DNA of 64,000 nt from Actinobacillus sp. (GCA_020026155.1 JAHHQX010000003.1:1-64000), one strand, 5' to 3'; numbered from the stretch's first letter, positions 8,105 to 17,630 are shown. The notes: a model not told the origin generated them from the letters alone. Program-made: numbers and translations.

Positions 8105-9505
8105 CTAAAATGTTTTATTAATTTGTATCACAACTTGTTTTTTGTCGTGATTTTTAAAAATATTTGTACTTCTAAACTTTTTATACTGGAAGGTTAACCG
8201 AGGTTGAAATCCTTTAAATTGCCATGGTTGATACCAAATAGAATAATCAACCTTCCATTCCCTATCTATTCGACGCTTAGTAAAGAAAGAAATAAAACTT
8301 TGTGGATCAATTGGAGTTTGATAAAAACGTTTACTATAATCAAAACGAATTGCCTGCCCTAATTTCAATATTTCTCCTTCTATTCCAGAATAAAGATTCC
8401 ACTGACGATAACTATCATAACCCTGATGAGCCATAAAAGAACGATAATCTCCACCTAATTCAAATCTAAATTTAGGTAAAAAATAAGCCATATTTACGCC
8501 GTAACTTGTAATATTTGCTTTCAAAATATCATTCTGATAATGGCGTTGGGATAATCTTATAAAAGGCGAAATTCTAATATGTGAACTAGCATAAAAGTGT
8601 GTAAAAAAGTTTGTTCCCACTCCGTAATATTCACGTCTTAAATGCCCAGCACCATCGGTTCCTCCTCCGTAAAAACTTTGAGTAACAAAAGGACTAACAC
8701 CTAATGTAATCCGATTAAATTGTTTACCAAAACGTGGGGCAATAGAGAGATCTAATTCATCAAATGCATGACGATTATATATTTTCCCCGTACCAATAAG
8801 AGATACCCCTGTAAATAAGCCATTCCATGCTGGCCCTAGTAGAGGAACAAGCTCCCAATTATGACTCGCAACCAAACCATAACTTACTCCAACCCCACTT
8901 TCTGGTTTAGCGGTAGAAATTAAGTTATCTACTCGTGTTCCTATAGGTGCAATATTCGTTAAATTATTATCTCGTAAATAGCTTAATGAAAAATCATATT
9001 CCCAATGAGATTCTGGCTGTAAGAAATTTAAATAATCTTTTGCAATATCTTGGATATTTTTAGGGGCGTGTGTAGCTAATAAATAAAGCTCACGTTTTCC
9101 CCGAAAATAATCACCATTTTGTAGTAATAATAAGGCTAATTGTAAGCGTGCTACATCTAAATTAGGCTGATTTTCCAATAGCTGTGTATATTCAATAATA
9201 GATTGTTCAGGATTTTTTTTTACCTTTAATAAGGCATCTGCCCATAATATCCAATTAGGATTTCTTGAAGATAATCCTGCATAAAATGGCAAAAGTTGCT
9301 GAACTTTATTAGTATCATTAAGCGTTAATAAAGTAATAAACGCTTTCTCTAATAAAACATTATGTTGTTCAATATTATTTGGTGTAATTTTAATTTTTTG
9401 AATACCATCTTTAACATGACGATTAATAATGACTTCTTGAGCTAAACTACTAGATACATATCCTAAAAAGCTCATAAATAATATGGATTTAATATAAAAT
9501 TTCAT
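8105..9505 (-). CDS. Slam-family surface lipoprotein translocator (DUF560)
   Basis: A 466-aa outer-membrane protein. A signal peptide (about 1-22, ending SLA) is followed by an N-terminal TPR-like helical region (about 45-160, with the repeat ENQPNLDVARLQLALLLLQN) and then a long beta-barrel domain ending in a C-terminal phenylalanine. This is the architecture of surface lipoprotein assembly modulators, which move specific lipoproteins from the periplasm to the cell surface. The size matches Slam2-like proteins. The next gene downstream, 40 bp away, is its probable client lipoprotein. Ribosome site AGGG is weak. No TonB-dependent receptor or periplasmic binding protein is adjacent, unlike transferrin or haem-uptake Slam loci. 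Confidence 0.85.
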   Translation of the reverse strand: MKFYIKSILFMSFLGYVSSSLAQEVIINRHVKDGIQKIKITPNNIEQHNVLLEKAFITLLTLNDTNKVQQLLPFYAGLSSRNPNWILWADALLKVKKNPEQSIIEYTQLLENQPNLDVARLQLALLLLQNGDYFRGKRELYLLATHAPKNIQDIAKDYLNFLQPESHWEYDFSLSYLRDNNLTNIAPIGTRVDNLISTAKPESGVGVSYGLVASHNWELVPLLGPAWNGLFTGVSLIGTGKIYNRHAFDELDLSIAPRFGKQFNRITLGVSPFVTQSFYGGGTDGAGHLRREYYGVGTNFFTHFYASSHIRISPFIRLSQRHYQNDILKANITSYGVNMAYFLPKFRFELGGDYRSFMAHQGYDSYRQWNLYSGIEGEILKLGQAIRFDYSKRFYQTPIDPQSFISFFTKRRIDREWKVDYSIWYQPWQFKGFQPRLTFQYKKFRSTNIFKNHDKKQVVIQINKTF

Positions 9506-9660
9506 GCTTATACCCTAAATTTTGGTAGATTCTATCCAAATTTAGAAAAAAGAAAAGCAATTTTACATAATTTTTCATATTCTATTAGTAAAACTAATGA
9601 ATATGCCTACAAATCTCTTTTATTTTTTAACCTAATACCTCTAACTAATTAATTTATAAA

Positions 9661-9689
9661 TAAAAAAAGCGGACCTTTTGGTCCGCTTT
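9661..9689. terminator. Strong bidirectional terminator
   Basis: Perfect 10-bp stem AAAGCGGACC/GGTCCGCTTT (9666-9689) with a TTTT loop and A/T tails on both sides. It ends the minus-strand gene at 9707. Confidence 0.85.
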
Positions 9690-9706
9690 CTATTATTTTA
9701 ATCGCA

Positions 9707-10078
9707 TCAATAAACACCACTTGATAATAATGTTTCTTTGTCTGTTTTACTGTTTTCAAAAATCAGTTCAACTTTGACTTTATCTTTTGTGTTGAGATCA
9801 CGACGGACTTCGTCTGCCATGCCTGTGATAATATCTTGGTAAGTTGTTTTATTAAACTTAGACCATGCTCCATCATTATCTTCGGATTCCAATTCAAGTT
9901 TTACTAAAACTTGATTTCCCATTTGATCGACATCTATATCATCAACTTTCATTGTATGCGTTCCATCAGTTAATGTGCTATATGCCCCTTCCAACTTATC
10001 TTCAAGCATATCGTATTTATCATTCGCCATAACGGCTGTTGAACATAACAATAGTGCGCCTAATAAAATCTTTTTCAT
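9707..10078 (-). CDS. Small exported protein of unknown function
   Basis: A 123-aa protein that I do not recognise. It has a clear signal peptide (MKKILLGALLLCSTAVMA, cleavage before NDKYD) and no lipobox cysteine, so it is probably periplasmic. The mature part is acidic and polar, with no transmembrane segment and no cysteine, and no motif I can name. It is a single-gene unit with its own strong terminator, between the Slam gene and sppA. The gene codes well and has a normal ribosome site, so it is likely real. Confidence 0.75.
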   Translation of the reverse strand: MKKILLGALLLCSTAVMANDKYDMLEDKLEGAYSTLTDGTHTMKVDDIDVDQMGNQVLVKLELESEDNDGAWSKFNKTTYQDIITGMADEVRRDLNTKDKVKVELIFENSKTDKETLLSSGVY

Positions 10079-10189
10079 AGTACTTGCCTTCTGATTAAAG
10101 TTAAAAATTAAAAATGAATTTGCATAATATTAAGTTTATAAACGCCAACAGCACCTCCCGCCATCATTACCCCATCACACGATATTCTG

Positions 10190-12073
10190 TTACTGAATAT
10201 CCCCACATCCTAGACAATAGAGATATTGCCCTTTCGGATCATTAAATTTATCAAGTAAATTGATTTGATTTGTAACTTTTATATAGGCTTTTGGTAGTCC
10301 AAGAGTTTCAGTTACTTGGGCTTTAATCGCAGCCTTACCTTGTTTATCTAAACTTTTAAAGAAACTGAGTAAAGTTGGGTTATCCTCATTTTCTACCCAT
10401 TCCACGCCAAGATCTTTTTCGGTTACTTTATCATTTGTCGCAACGATTAGGCTTTTCGCTTTCGCTACAGCAACATCAAAGTTACCCAGTTCATCCACTA
10501 AATGATTTTTAAGTGCGTCGCGACCTAACCAAACTTGTCCTTGTGCGATTTTATCTACATCCGCTTTAGACATATGGCGTCCTTCACTAACAATCGTTAA
10601 GAATCGATCATAGCCGTGATTAATTTCTTGTTGGAGAATATCGCCATTAATTGGAGTAATCCCGCTTAACATAGAGCTTTTTGCTAAATCACTTGTGCTT
10701 ACACCATCTGCGTTAACACCAATTTTGTGCAATGTTTTTTCAAAGGTTGGAATCATCGCAAAAATACCAATCGATCCAGTTAACGTATCAGGATCAGCAA
10801 CGATATAATTTGCCCCACTTGAAATCCAATAGCCACCAGATGCAGCCATGCCACCCATGGATACCACAACCGGTTTGCCTTCGGCTTTAATTTGCATGAG
10901 CATTTGACGAATTAATTCTGAGGCAAATGCACTACCACCTGGACTATTTACTCGTAAAATCACGCCTTTGATATTATCGTCGTGATAAACTTCATTTAAT
11001 TGTTTAACGATAGTATCGCCACCAGTTTGCCCATCACGGCTTTCACCATCAATAATACTCCCTTCAACACTAATCACCGCAATTTTAGCTTTTTTATCGG
11101 TTGTCATCGCATCAGGTAATGTTTTTAGATAAGCATCATAACCAATTAAATTCGGCTCACCCTCTTTATTTTCACCAAATTTACTTGCAAGTGCTTTTTC
11201 AAAAGTAAGTGAATTTGCAAAATTTGTTACAAGATGGCGCTCTTTTGCATAAAGTGTGTTATCACCATTTAAACGTTTTAAATCATTTAAATAGGCAGTC
11301 GCAGATGGTAAAACCTGCTCAGTAGTAATATTACGATTCTTCGCCACTACATTCACATAATCTTGCCAAGTTTGATTTAACCAACGTTGCATATTATTAC
11401 GCGCAGCCTGTGACATATTATCGCGCATAAAAGGCTCAACTGCAGATTTGTAGGTACCCACGCGGAAAATATGCGGCGTCACGTCTAATTTATCTAATAA
11501 ATTTTTAAAATAAAGGTTTTCAACGTTTAAGCCCGTAATACCAACTTGTCCCATCGGATTCATATATATCTGATCAGCATAGCTTGCAAGCAAATATCCA
11601 TGTTGCCCATAATTTTGTGCATAGGCGATAACTGGTTTATGGCTTTGTTTAAAATCAGCAATTGCGTCACCCACATAATGAATAGCAGGAAAATTACCTT
11701 GCGTAAAATCACTTAAATTCAAAACAAGTCCATCAATTTTTGGATCATTTTTTGCATGATGAATGGCATTAACAAGATCAAAAATAGAAAATTGTTGTGG
11801 TACATCATCACTACTTGATATTGCATCTTTAACTAATTGACGCACACTGTCTTCTGGGCGTGTATCTGCTAAATAGCCGTTAAGATTAATGTATAAAGCG
11901 CCCTTTTGTGGGAGAGTAGGTTTGGTATTTTTATTCCCTTGCCATTGATTTAATTGGTGAATGCCAACAAAGATAGTTGCACAAATTACGACAAAGAAAA
12001 GGAAGACAATATTCATCACTAACTCACGGATGAAATTTAAACTCTTCCACAGGAATTTGCATAAAAATGTCAT
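10190..12073 (-). CDS. sppA: Signal peptide peptidase SppA, 67 kDa type (protease IV)
   Basis: A 627-aa membrane-anchored serine protease that degrades cleaved signal peptides. The start at 12073 aligns with the E. coli N-terminus (FLCKFLWK..LNFIRELVMN) and has GGAAA upstream; the longer frame to 12148 has no such support. One N-terminal transmembrane segment follows. The long form has two SppA domains. The general-base lysine is Lys209 in GTYKS, and the nucleophile is Ser412 in GGMAASGGYW, matching Lys209 and Ser409 of E. coli. It is divergent from ydjA, the same arrangement as in E. coli. Confidence 0.96.
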   Translation of the reverse strand: MTFLCKFLWKSLNFIRELVMNIVFLFFVVICATIFVGIHQLNQWQGNKNTKPTLPQKGALYINLNGYLADTRPEDSVRQLVKDAISSSDDVPQQFSIFDLVNAIHHAKNDPKIDGLVLNLSDFTQGNFPAIHYVGDAIADFKQSHKPVIAYAQNYGQHGYLLASYADQIYMNPMGQVGITGLNVENLYFKNLLDKLDVTPHIFRVGTYKSAVEPFMRDNMSQAARNNMQRWLNQTWQDYVNVVAKNRNITTEQVLPSATAYLNDLKRLNGDNTLYAKERHLVTNFANSLTFEKALASKFGENKEGEPNLIGYDAYLKTLPDAMTTDKKAKIAVISVEGSIIDGESRDGQTGGDTIVKQLNEVYHDDNIKGVILRVNSPGGSAFASELIRQMLMQIKAEGKPVVVSMGGMAASGGYWISSGANYIVADPDTLTGSIGIFAMIPTFEKTLHKIGVNADGVSTSDLAKSSMLSGITPINGDILQQEINHGYDRFLTIVSEGRHMSKADVDKIAQGQVWLGRDALKNHLVDELGNFDVAVAKAKSLIVATNDKVTEKDLGVEWVENEDNPTLLSFFKSLDKQGKAAIKAQVTETLGLPKAYIKVTNQINLLDKFNDPKGQYLYCLGCGDIQ

Positions 12074-12201
12074 GGCGTTTCCAGTCCTTTCATTAATTAA
12101 ATTTAGAACAAATAATAGCACATTTTTATTAAGTACCATGAACAACAAAATTTTTATGTTAAACTTAAGTTAATTTTATTCATTGAAGATAGAGCATATT
12201 T

Positions 12202-12756
12202 ATGGACGCACTTACTTTACTCACACATCGTCACTCAGAAAAAAAACTTACTTACCCCATCCCTGATGAAACACAATTAAATCAAATGTTTGAGGCAGCC
12301 GTACACGTACCAGATCATGCACGTTTACAGCCTTATCGTTTTATTGTCCTTTCCCCAGAAATCATGCCAGATTTTCAAAGATTGCTTCAAGCTGGCGCAG
12401 AAGAATTAAATCTTGGTGAAAGCCGTAAACAAAAGGCGGAAACTATCTGTCAAAATAGCCCAATGATGATTGCGGTTATTGCCCAACTTGACCCTGATTT
12501 TGAGAAAGTTCCAACTTGGGAACAATTAGCCTGTGCAAGTTGCAGTGTTTATGCGTTACAACTTGCAGCAAATGCGCTTGGTTTTGATAACGCATGGCTT
12601 TCAGGAAAATGGTTGGAAAGTAATGCAGTACGCGAAGGATTAGATTGTACTGAAAACGAAAAAATTATCGCACTCGTAGCGATGGGTACCTCTGTTGAAA
12701 AAAGCACTCCTAAAGCACGTAAAAAATCTATCGAAGATCTCGTCGAATATTTATAA
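12202..12756 (+). CDS. ydjA: Nitroreductase family protein YdjA
   Basis: A 184-aa FMN-dependent nitroreductase-type oxidoreductase. The N-terminus MDALTLLTHRHSEKKL and the motif APDH/VPDHARLQPYRF match the minimal YdjA subgroup (about 183 aa), which binds FMN as a dimer. The physiological substrate is not known. It is transcribed divergently from sppA across a 128-bp gap that must carry both promoters. It is followed by a partial copy of the dispersed palindrome and by pepB with its own promoter. Confidence 0.9.
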   Translation: MDALTLLTHRHSEKKLTYPIPDETQLNQMFEAAVHVPDHARLQPYRFIVLSPEIMPDFQRLLQAGAEELNLGESRKQKAETICQNSPMMIAVIAQLDPDFEKVPTWEQLACASCSVYALQLAANALGFDNAWLSGKWLESNAVREGLDCTENEKIIALVAMGTSVEKSTPKARKKSIEDLVEYL

Positions 12757-12768
12757 ATTTTCAATCAT

Positions 12769-12800
12769 CACGCCCCGCTTTTCGTAAAAATTTATATTAT
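12769..12800. repeat. Partial copy of dispersed CACGCCCC palindrome
   Basis: Left arm CACGCCCCGCTTTTCGTAAA is present; the right arm is degenerate. It lies just after ydjA. Belongs to the family described at 36528-36571. Confidence 0.6.
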
Positions 12801-12828
12801 TTTAGGACGGATTTAAATAATAAAGCTT

Positions 12829-12857
12829 TTGCTTTTCATAGCGGATCGCAGTATAAC
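12829..12857 (+). promoter_or_regulatory. Sigma-70-type promoter of pepB
   Basis: TTGCTT (12829-12834) and TATAAC (12852-12857) with 17-bp spacing, 37 bp upstream of the pepB start. Seen directly; activity is inferred. Confidence 0.6.
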
Positions 12858-12893
12858 TGGATATAATTATAAATTATTTAATAAGGATGCATT

Positions 12894-14189
12894 ATGAACG
12901 TTTTTTTATCAACCCAACCTGCTACAGAAATGTGGGGGAAAAACGCCATTTTAAGTTTTGGTGACAACGGCGCCACTATCCACGTTAAACACGATAGCGT
13001 ACTGACTGATATCCAACGCGCAGCGCGTAAATTACGTAATCAAGGCATTAATGACGCAGATTTAGAAGGTGAAGGCTGGGATTTAGAAACTTGCTGGGCT
13101 TTCTATCAAGGATTTTATACCGCAAAACAAAACTACGATTTAAGCCTACCTGTACTGGATGAAGAAAGTCATGAAACTCTCCTAGCCCGTATTATTTGTG
13201 GTGATTTTGTACGCGAAATCATCAATACGCCTGCACAGCATATGACTCCCGTTCATCTTGCTAAAGAAGCGCTTAAATTTATTCAACACATGACCCAAGA
13301 ATATGCGCCTGATAGTGAAGTGAATGCCCGTATCATTGAAGGCAAGACCCTTCTTGAAGAAGACTATCAAGGTATTTGGGCCGTTGGGAAAGGTGCTAAA
13401 AACCCACCAGCAATGCTTCAACTTGACTATAACCCAACGGGTAATCCCGATGCGCCTACCTTTGCCTGTTTAGTGGGTAAAGGAATTACTTTTGATAGTG
13501 GGGGCTACAGCATTAAGCCAACCGATAGCATGGTAACAATGCGTACCGATATGGGTGGTGCAGCATTATTAACAGGTGCCTTGGGTATGGCAATCGCGGC
13601 TGGCCTTAACCAACGCGTTAAACTCGTCCTTTGTTGTGCTGAAAATATGGTAAGTGCCGAAGCCATGAAGCTTGGTGATATCATTAAGTACAGCAATGGC
13701 GTTACTGTAGAAATTCTTAATACCGATGCAGAAGGTCGCCTTGTGTTAGCGGATGGATTAATCTGGGCAGATCAACAACACCCAGAAATGATCATTGATG
13801 CAGCGACATTAACTGGTGCGGCTAAACGTGCTGTAGGTACAGAATATCATACTATTCTTTCCATGGATGAAGATCTGGTATTGGATCTGATGGCATCAGC
13901 AGAAGAAGCCACCGAATTATTCTGGCGCTTACCTTTTGCTAAATTCCATCGTGATCAAATTAAGTCACAATTTGCGGATATTGCAAATACTGCGACGGTT
14001 TCTTCACCTGCAGGTGCAAGTACCGCAACTGCTTTCCTATCTTACTTCGTGAAAGATTATCCACGCCACTGGCTTCATATCGATGCCTCTGCTACTTTCC
14101 GTGCCTCCCCTACTGATCTATGGGCGGCGGGTGCAACAGGTATCGGTGTGCAAACCTTGGCAAATTTACTATTATTAAATCAAGAATAA
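12894..14189 (+). CDS. pepB: Aminopeptidase B (peptidase B, M17 family)
   Basis: A 431-aa cytosolic leucyl-aminopeptidase-type enzyme that removes N-terminal residues from peptides. Seen: KGITFDSGGYSIKP (metal-binding lysine and aspartate), MRTDMGGAA and the M17 signature NTDAEGRLVLADGL. Length and N-terminal sequence fit PepB (about 427-434 aa) rather than the longer PepA (about 500 aa). It has its own promoter, and ndk follows after 11 bp, so pepB-ndk is probably one transcript ending at 14633-14668. Confidence 0.95.
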   Translation: MNVFLSTQPATEMWGKNAILSFGDNGATIHVKHDSVLTDIQRAARKLRNQGINDADLEGEGWDLETCWAFYQGFYTAKQNYDLSLPVLDEESHETLLARIICGDFVREIINTPAQHMTPVHLAKEALKFIQHMTQEYAPDSEVNARIIEGKTLLEEDYQGIWAVGKGAKNPPAMLQLDYNPTGNPDAPTFACLVGKGITFDSGGYSIKPTDSMVTMRTDMGGAALLTGALGMAIAAGLNQRVKLVLCCAENMVSAEAMKLGDIIKYSNGVTVEILNTDAEGRLVLADGLIWADQQHPEMIIDAATLTGAAKRAVGTEYHTILSMDEDLVLDLMASAEEATELFWRLPFAKFHRDQIKSQFADIANTATVSSPAGASTATAFLSYFVKDYPRHWLHIDASATFRASPTDLWAAGATGIGVQTLANLLLLNQE

Positions 14190-14200
14190 AAAGGAATTTT

Positions 14201-14617
14201 ATGCAACAAACTTTTGCAATTATCAAACCAGATGCAGTTCGCCGTAATCTTATCGGTCAAATCATTGCACGTTTAGAAGAAAATGGATTTCGTATCGCTG
14301 CAATGAAAATGCGTCATTTAACCCCTGTGCAAGCACAAGGTTTTTATAAAGAACACGAAGGTAAACCATTCTTTGAAGGTCTGGTTGACTATATGACATC
14401 AGGTCCTGTGGTACTTTGCGTGTTAGAAAAAGAAAATGCTATTGCGGATTACCGTAAATTAATGGGTGTTACCGACCCTGCCGAAGCGGAGAAAGGCACG
14501 TTACGTGCAGATTTTGCAGTAAGCAAAAGCCAAAATAGCGTACATGGTTCTGATAGCCCAGCAAGTGCAACACGCGAAATTAGCTATTTCTTCGCACAAA
14601 CTGAAATTGTGGGTTAA
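14201..14617 (+). CDS. ndk: Nucleoside diphosphate kinase
   Basis: A 138-aa enzyme that exchanges phosphates between nucleoside di- and triphosphates. The start ATG 14201 has AAGGAA upstream and begins MQQTFAIIKPDAVRRN; the longer open frame runs back into pepB and is not used. The phosphohistidine is His115 in NSVHGSDSP. It lies 11 bp after pepB and ends at a strong terminator. Confidence 0.97.
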   Translation: MQQTFAIIKPDAVRRNLIGQIIARLEENGFRIAAMKMRHLTPVQAQGFYKEHEGKPFFEGLVDYMTSGPVVLCVLEKENAIADYRKLMGVTDPAEAEKGTLRADFAVSKSQNSVHGSDSPASATREISYFFAQTEIVG

Positions 14618-14632
14618 TTCTCTACAATAAAT

Positions 14633-14668
14633 AAAAAGCGGATAACTTAATTATCCGCTTTTTTATTT
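14633..14668. terminator. Bidirectional terminator between ndk and bamD
   Basis: 12-bp perfect stem AAAAGCGGATAA/TTATCCGCTTTT (14634-14662), 5-nt loop, followed by TATTTTT. Convergent genes on both sides. Confidence 0.88.
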
Positions 14669-14689
14669 TTATCATTCTGCTCTGACTAT

Positions 14690-15610
14690 CTAAGCATCAC
14701 TTAATTTTGCTTTCTTTAATGACTGTTCAGGTTGTTCTGGCATGTAGTCATCTGCATGAAGTGCATTTTCCGCTTCCATTTTTTCAATCATCTCTTCGGA
14801 TGGCATTGGAGGAAGTTTGACCCATTGCGGTGGGAAAATATTTTTAGGTTCACCTGGTTTTTGAATTTCTGGCGTTTTTTTAGCTGCTGCGCTTTCCGCT
14901 TTAATTAATGCTTCTGTTTCAGCCGCTAATTTCGGTAAATTCATTTGTTCATATGCTTCTTTTAATAGCGGTAAACTTTCAACAGCCGCTTTTGTAAGTG
15001 GATATTGACGTTGTACTGCGACCAATCGGTTTGCCACTGCTACCCACGCATTACGTTTTGCGTAGAATTTCGCAATATTTACTTCATGGCGAGCAAGCTG
15101 TGAATAAATATATTTAATACGTTTAATCGCATCTGGCGTATATGGACTATTCGGGAAGGCATTAACCAACATTGTATAATCTTGTAATGCACTTTGCATT
15201 GACGCACTATCGTGGTTAGCTTGATCCACACCGAAAAGCTCCTGAACCCAGTGGTCATTCGGCACTTCTTTCGCTAAGCCCGCAAGATATAACACATAGT
15301 CTGAATGTGGTGAGTTTTTAAAATAGCGTACAAAAGTATCTGCTGCCCATGAGGCTTTATCATATTCTTTATTTTCAAAATACGCGTAAATTAGCTCAAG
15401 TTGTGTTTGTTGACTATAAATCGTACGTGGGAATCGACCATTTAGCGCATTGAGATATTTAATTGCTTGTGCATAATTCTCATCTTTTAAATAGGTCTGT
15501 GCGCGATGTAATAAAACTGATTCTGGAGCAGTCTGTAATTCTTTATCCCCAGCACATGCGACCAACAACCCGGTTGCAGCCACTAAAAGCGTCAACTTCA
15601 ATCTTTTCAT
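14690..15610 (-). CDS. bamD: Outer membrane assembly lipoprotein BamD (ComL)
   Basis: A 306-aa lipoprotein of the BAM complex, which folds beta-barrels into the outer membrane. Lipobox LVAC (Cys19) and a run of TPR-like helices (about 30-235, for example SVLLHRAQTYLKDENYAQAI and LNGRFPRTIYSQ) fit BamD. E. coli BamD is about 245 aa, so roughly 50 extra C-terminal residues are present, rich in P, E and K and probably disordered. The gene is divergent from rluD with pgeF next, the order found in Haemophilus. Confidence 0.95.
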   Translation of the reverse strand: MKRLKLTLLVAATGLLVACAGDKELQTAPESVLLHRAQTYLKDENYAQAIKYLNALNGRFPRTIYSQQTQLELIYAYFENKEYDKASWAADTFVRYFKNSPHSDYVLYLAGLAKEVPNDHWVQELFGVDQANHDSASMQSALQDYTMLVNAFPNSPYTPDAIKRIKYIYSQLARHEVNIAKFYAKRNAWVAVANRLVAVQRQYPLTKAAVESLPLLKEAYEQMNLPKLAAETEALIKAESAAAKKTPEIQKPGEPKNIFPPQWVKLPPMPSEEMIEKMEAENALHADDYMPEQPEQSLKKAKLSDA

Positions 15611-15859
15611 AAAACTTATCCTTTATTAAGCTCAGCGAAATTAGATACATTTCCCATTTTATAAAACATCACTGAATTATACACGTTCTTTTATACATTT
15701 TTATAAAAAATAATCAATAACTTGTTGGTTTTAGGCCTTTTCCTTGTTTTCCCGCCTTTATTAGTGGAATCCTCGAAAGTAACACGGCGCATAGTTTTGC
15801 CGTTCCCAAATAAATGCTACAATGTTACAAATTTTTATATCTACTATTTTGGAAACCTT

Positions 15860-16834
15860 ATGGCAACCCTTATTTTAAATTCAGAAGTCACACCAGACTT
15901 ACTTGGTGCACGTCTTGATCAAGCTTTAGCAAAATTATTCCCAGATTATTCTCGTTCCCGCATTAAAACATGGATTGAGGGAGATCTCGTTAAAGTTAAT
16001 GGCGAAATTTGTAACGTACCTAAACTCAAAGTCTATGGTGGAGAACAAATCGAAATTCAAGCTGAAGTCGAAGAAGATGAACGCTTTGAACCAGAAAACT
16101 TGCCATTAAATATTGTTTACGAAGATGAACATATCCTCGTTATCAATAAACCTAAAGATTTTGTCGTTCACCCTGGTGCGGGAAATCGAAGTGGAACGAT
16201 TTTAAATGCATTACTTTATCACTATCCGAGTATTGCCGAAGTTCCACGCGCAGGTATCGTACACCGTCTTGATAAAGACACAACTGGGCTAATGGTTGTC
16301 GCAAAAACGATTCCAGCGCAAACCCAATTAGTTCGCGATCTACAAAAACGTAAAATCACCCGTGAATACGAAGCAGTTGCTTTTGGTGTTATGACGCAAG
16401 GTGGGAAAGTTGATGAACCGATGGCGCGTCACCCAACTAAACGTACGCACATGGCAGTACACCCTATGGGAAAACCAGCGGTAACGCATTATCGTATTAT
16501 GGAACATTTCCGTAACTACACACGCTTACGTTTACGTCTTGAAACAGGACGCACACACCAAATCCGTGTACACATGTCCCATATTGCACACCCATTATTA
16601 GGGGATCAAACCTATGGCGGTCGCCCACGTCCACCAAAAAATGCAAGCCCTGAATTTTTAGAGGTTTTACGCAACTTTAAACGTCAAGCATTGCATGCGG
16701 TTATGTTACGTCTTTATCACCCAATTACAGGGGAATTAATGGAGTGGCATGCACCACTTCCAGACGATTTTGTGCAACTTATTGATGCGTTAAAAGCAGA
16801 TTATCAACTCCACAAAGACGAATTAGACTATTAA
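15860..16834 (+). CDS. rluD: 23S rRNA pseudouridine(1911/1915/1917) synthase
   Basis: A 324-aa pseudouridine synthase acting on helix 69 of 23S rRNA. The start ATG 15860 (GGAAA upstream) begins MATLILNSEVTPDLLGARLD; the longer frame from 15722 is not used. An N-terminal S4 RNA-binding domain (about 17-80) is followed by the catalytic motif GIVHRLDKDTTGLMVVAK containing the active aspartate. RTHQIRVHM is also present. The stop codon overlaps the pgeF start (TAATG), so the two are translationally coupled. Confidence 0.96.
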   Translation: MATLILNSEVTPDLLGARLDQALAKLFPDYSRSRIKTWIEGDLVKVNGEICNVPKLKVYGGEQIEIQAEVEEDERFEPENLPLNIVYEDEHILVINKPKDFVVHPGAGNRSGTILNALLYHYPSIAEVPRAGIVHRLDKDTTGLMVVAKTIPAQTQLVRDLQKRKITREYEAVAFGVMTQGGKVDEPMARHPTKRTHMAVHPMGKPAVTHYRIMEHFRNYTRLRLRLETGRTHQIRVHMSHIAHPLLGDQTYGGRPRPPKNASPEFLEVLRNFKRQALHAVMLRLYHPITGELMEWHAPLPDDFVQLIDALKADYQLHKDELDY

Positions 16835-17565
16835 TGCAAGTTATCCTTCCAACTTGGCACGCGCCGAAAAATATCCGTGCTTTCACCACCACTCGCCATG
16901 GTGGTGTCAGCACAGCGCCTTTTGATACGCTAAATTTAGGTGCGCATGTCAGCGATGATCCAATTGCGGTCGAACAAAATCGCGTACGGTTACAACAGGA
17001 AATGGGACTTCCTCAAATGCCCCACTTCCTTAACCAAACGCACACCACCAACGTGTTAACATTACCTTCAGATTCTACTTATCCAGCAGATGCGAGTTAC
17101 ACGACGCAAAAAGGTGAAGTTTGTTTGGTGATGACAGCAGATTGTTTGCCTGTTTTATTTTGTAATAAGGACGGCACAGAAATTGCGGCTGCGCATGCGG
17201 GCTGGCGTGGATTATGCGACGGTATTTTGGAAAATACCGTGGCAAAATTTAAATCCCCTCACCATGATATTATGGTATGGCTCGCACCAGCGATTAGTCA
17301 GAAAGCTTTTCAAGTGAGTGAAGATCTTCTTCATGCGTTTATGGATGTTGATCCCCACGCAGAAGCGGCTTTTATCCGTGCCCCATTGGTACCTGGTAAA
17401 TATCTTGCCGACCTCTACTTACTCGCTAAACAACGATTGCATTCACTAGGAATAACCAATATTTGTGGCGGAGAATATTGCACCTTTACCGATAAAGATC
17501 GCTTTTTCTCCTATCGCCGAGAAAAAAATACTGGGCGAATCGCTACCCTCATTTGGATGGAATAA
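16834..17565 (+). CDS. pgeF: Peptidoglycan editing factor PgeF (laccase-domain, YfiH)
   Basis: A 243-aa member of the YfiH/multicopper-oxidase-like family. In E. coli PgeF clears L-Ser-containing muropeptide precursors; homologues also have purine nucleoside phosphorylase activity. Seen: TTRHGGVS, MTADCLPVLF with the metal-binding cysteine, AAHAGWRGL and FFSYRREKNTGR. It overlaps rluD by one base. A copy of the dispersed palindrome and a terminator follow. Confidence 0.93.
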   Translation: MQVILPTWHAPKNIRAFTTTRHGGVSTAPFDTLNLGAHVSDDPIAVEQNRVRLQQEMGLPQMPHFLNQTHTTNVLTLPSDSTYPADASYTTQKGEVCLVMTADCLPVLFCNKDGTEIAAAHAGWRGLCDGILENTVAKFKSPHHDIMVWLAPAISQKAFQVSEDLLHAFMDVDPHAEAAFIRAPLVPGKYLADLYLLAKQRLHSLGITNICGGEYCTFTDKDRFFSYRREKNTGRIATLIWME

Positions 17566-17583
17566 TTTTAATTAAAATACAAT

Positions 17584-17625
17584 CACGCCCCGATTTTCAT
17601 AATTTTTTATGATTTTTGAGGCGTG
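17584..17625. repeat. Full copy of dispersed CACGCCCC palindrome
   Basis: Arms CACGCCCCGATTTTCAT and ATGATTTTTGAGGCGTGG around an AT core, between convergent pgeF and an Opa-like gene. Confidence 0.8.
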
Positions 17626-17630
17626 GTAAT

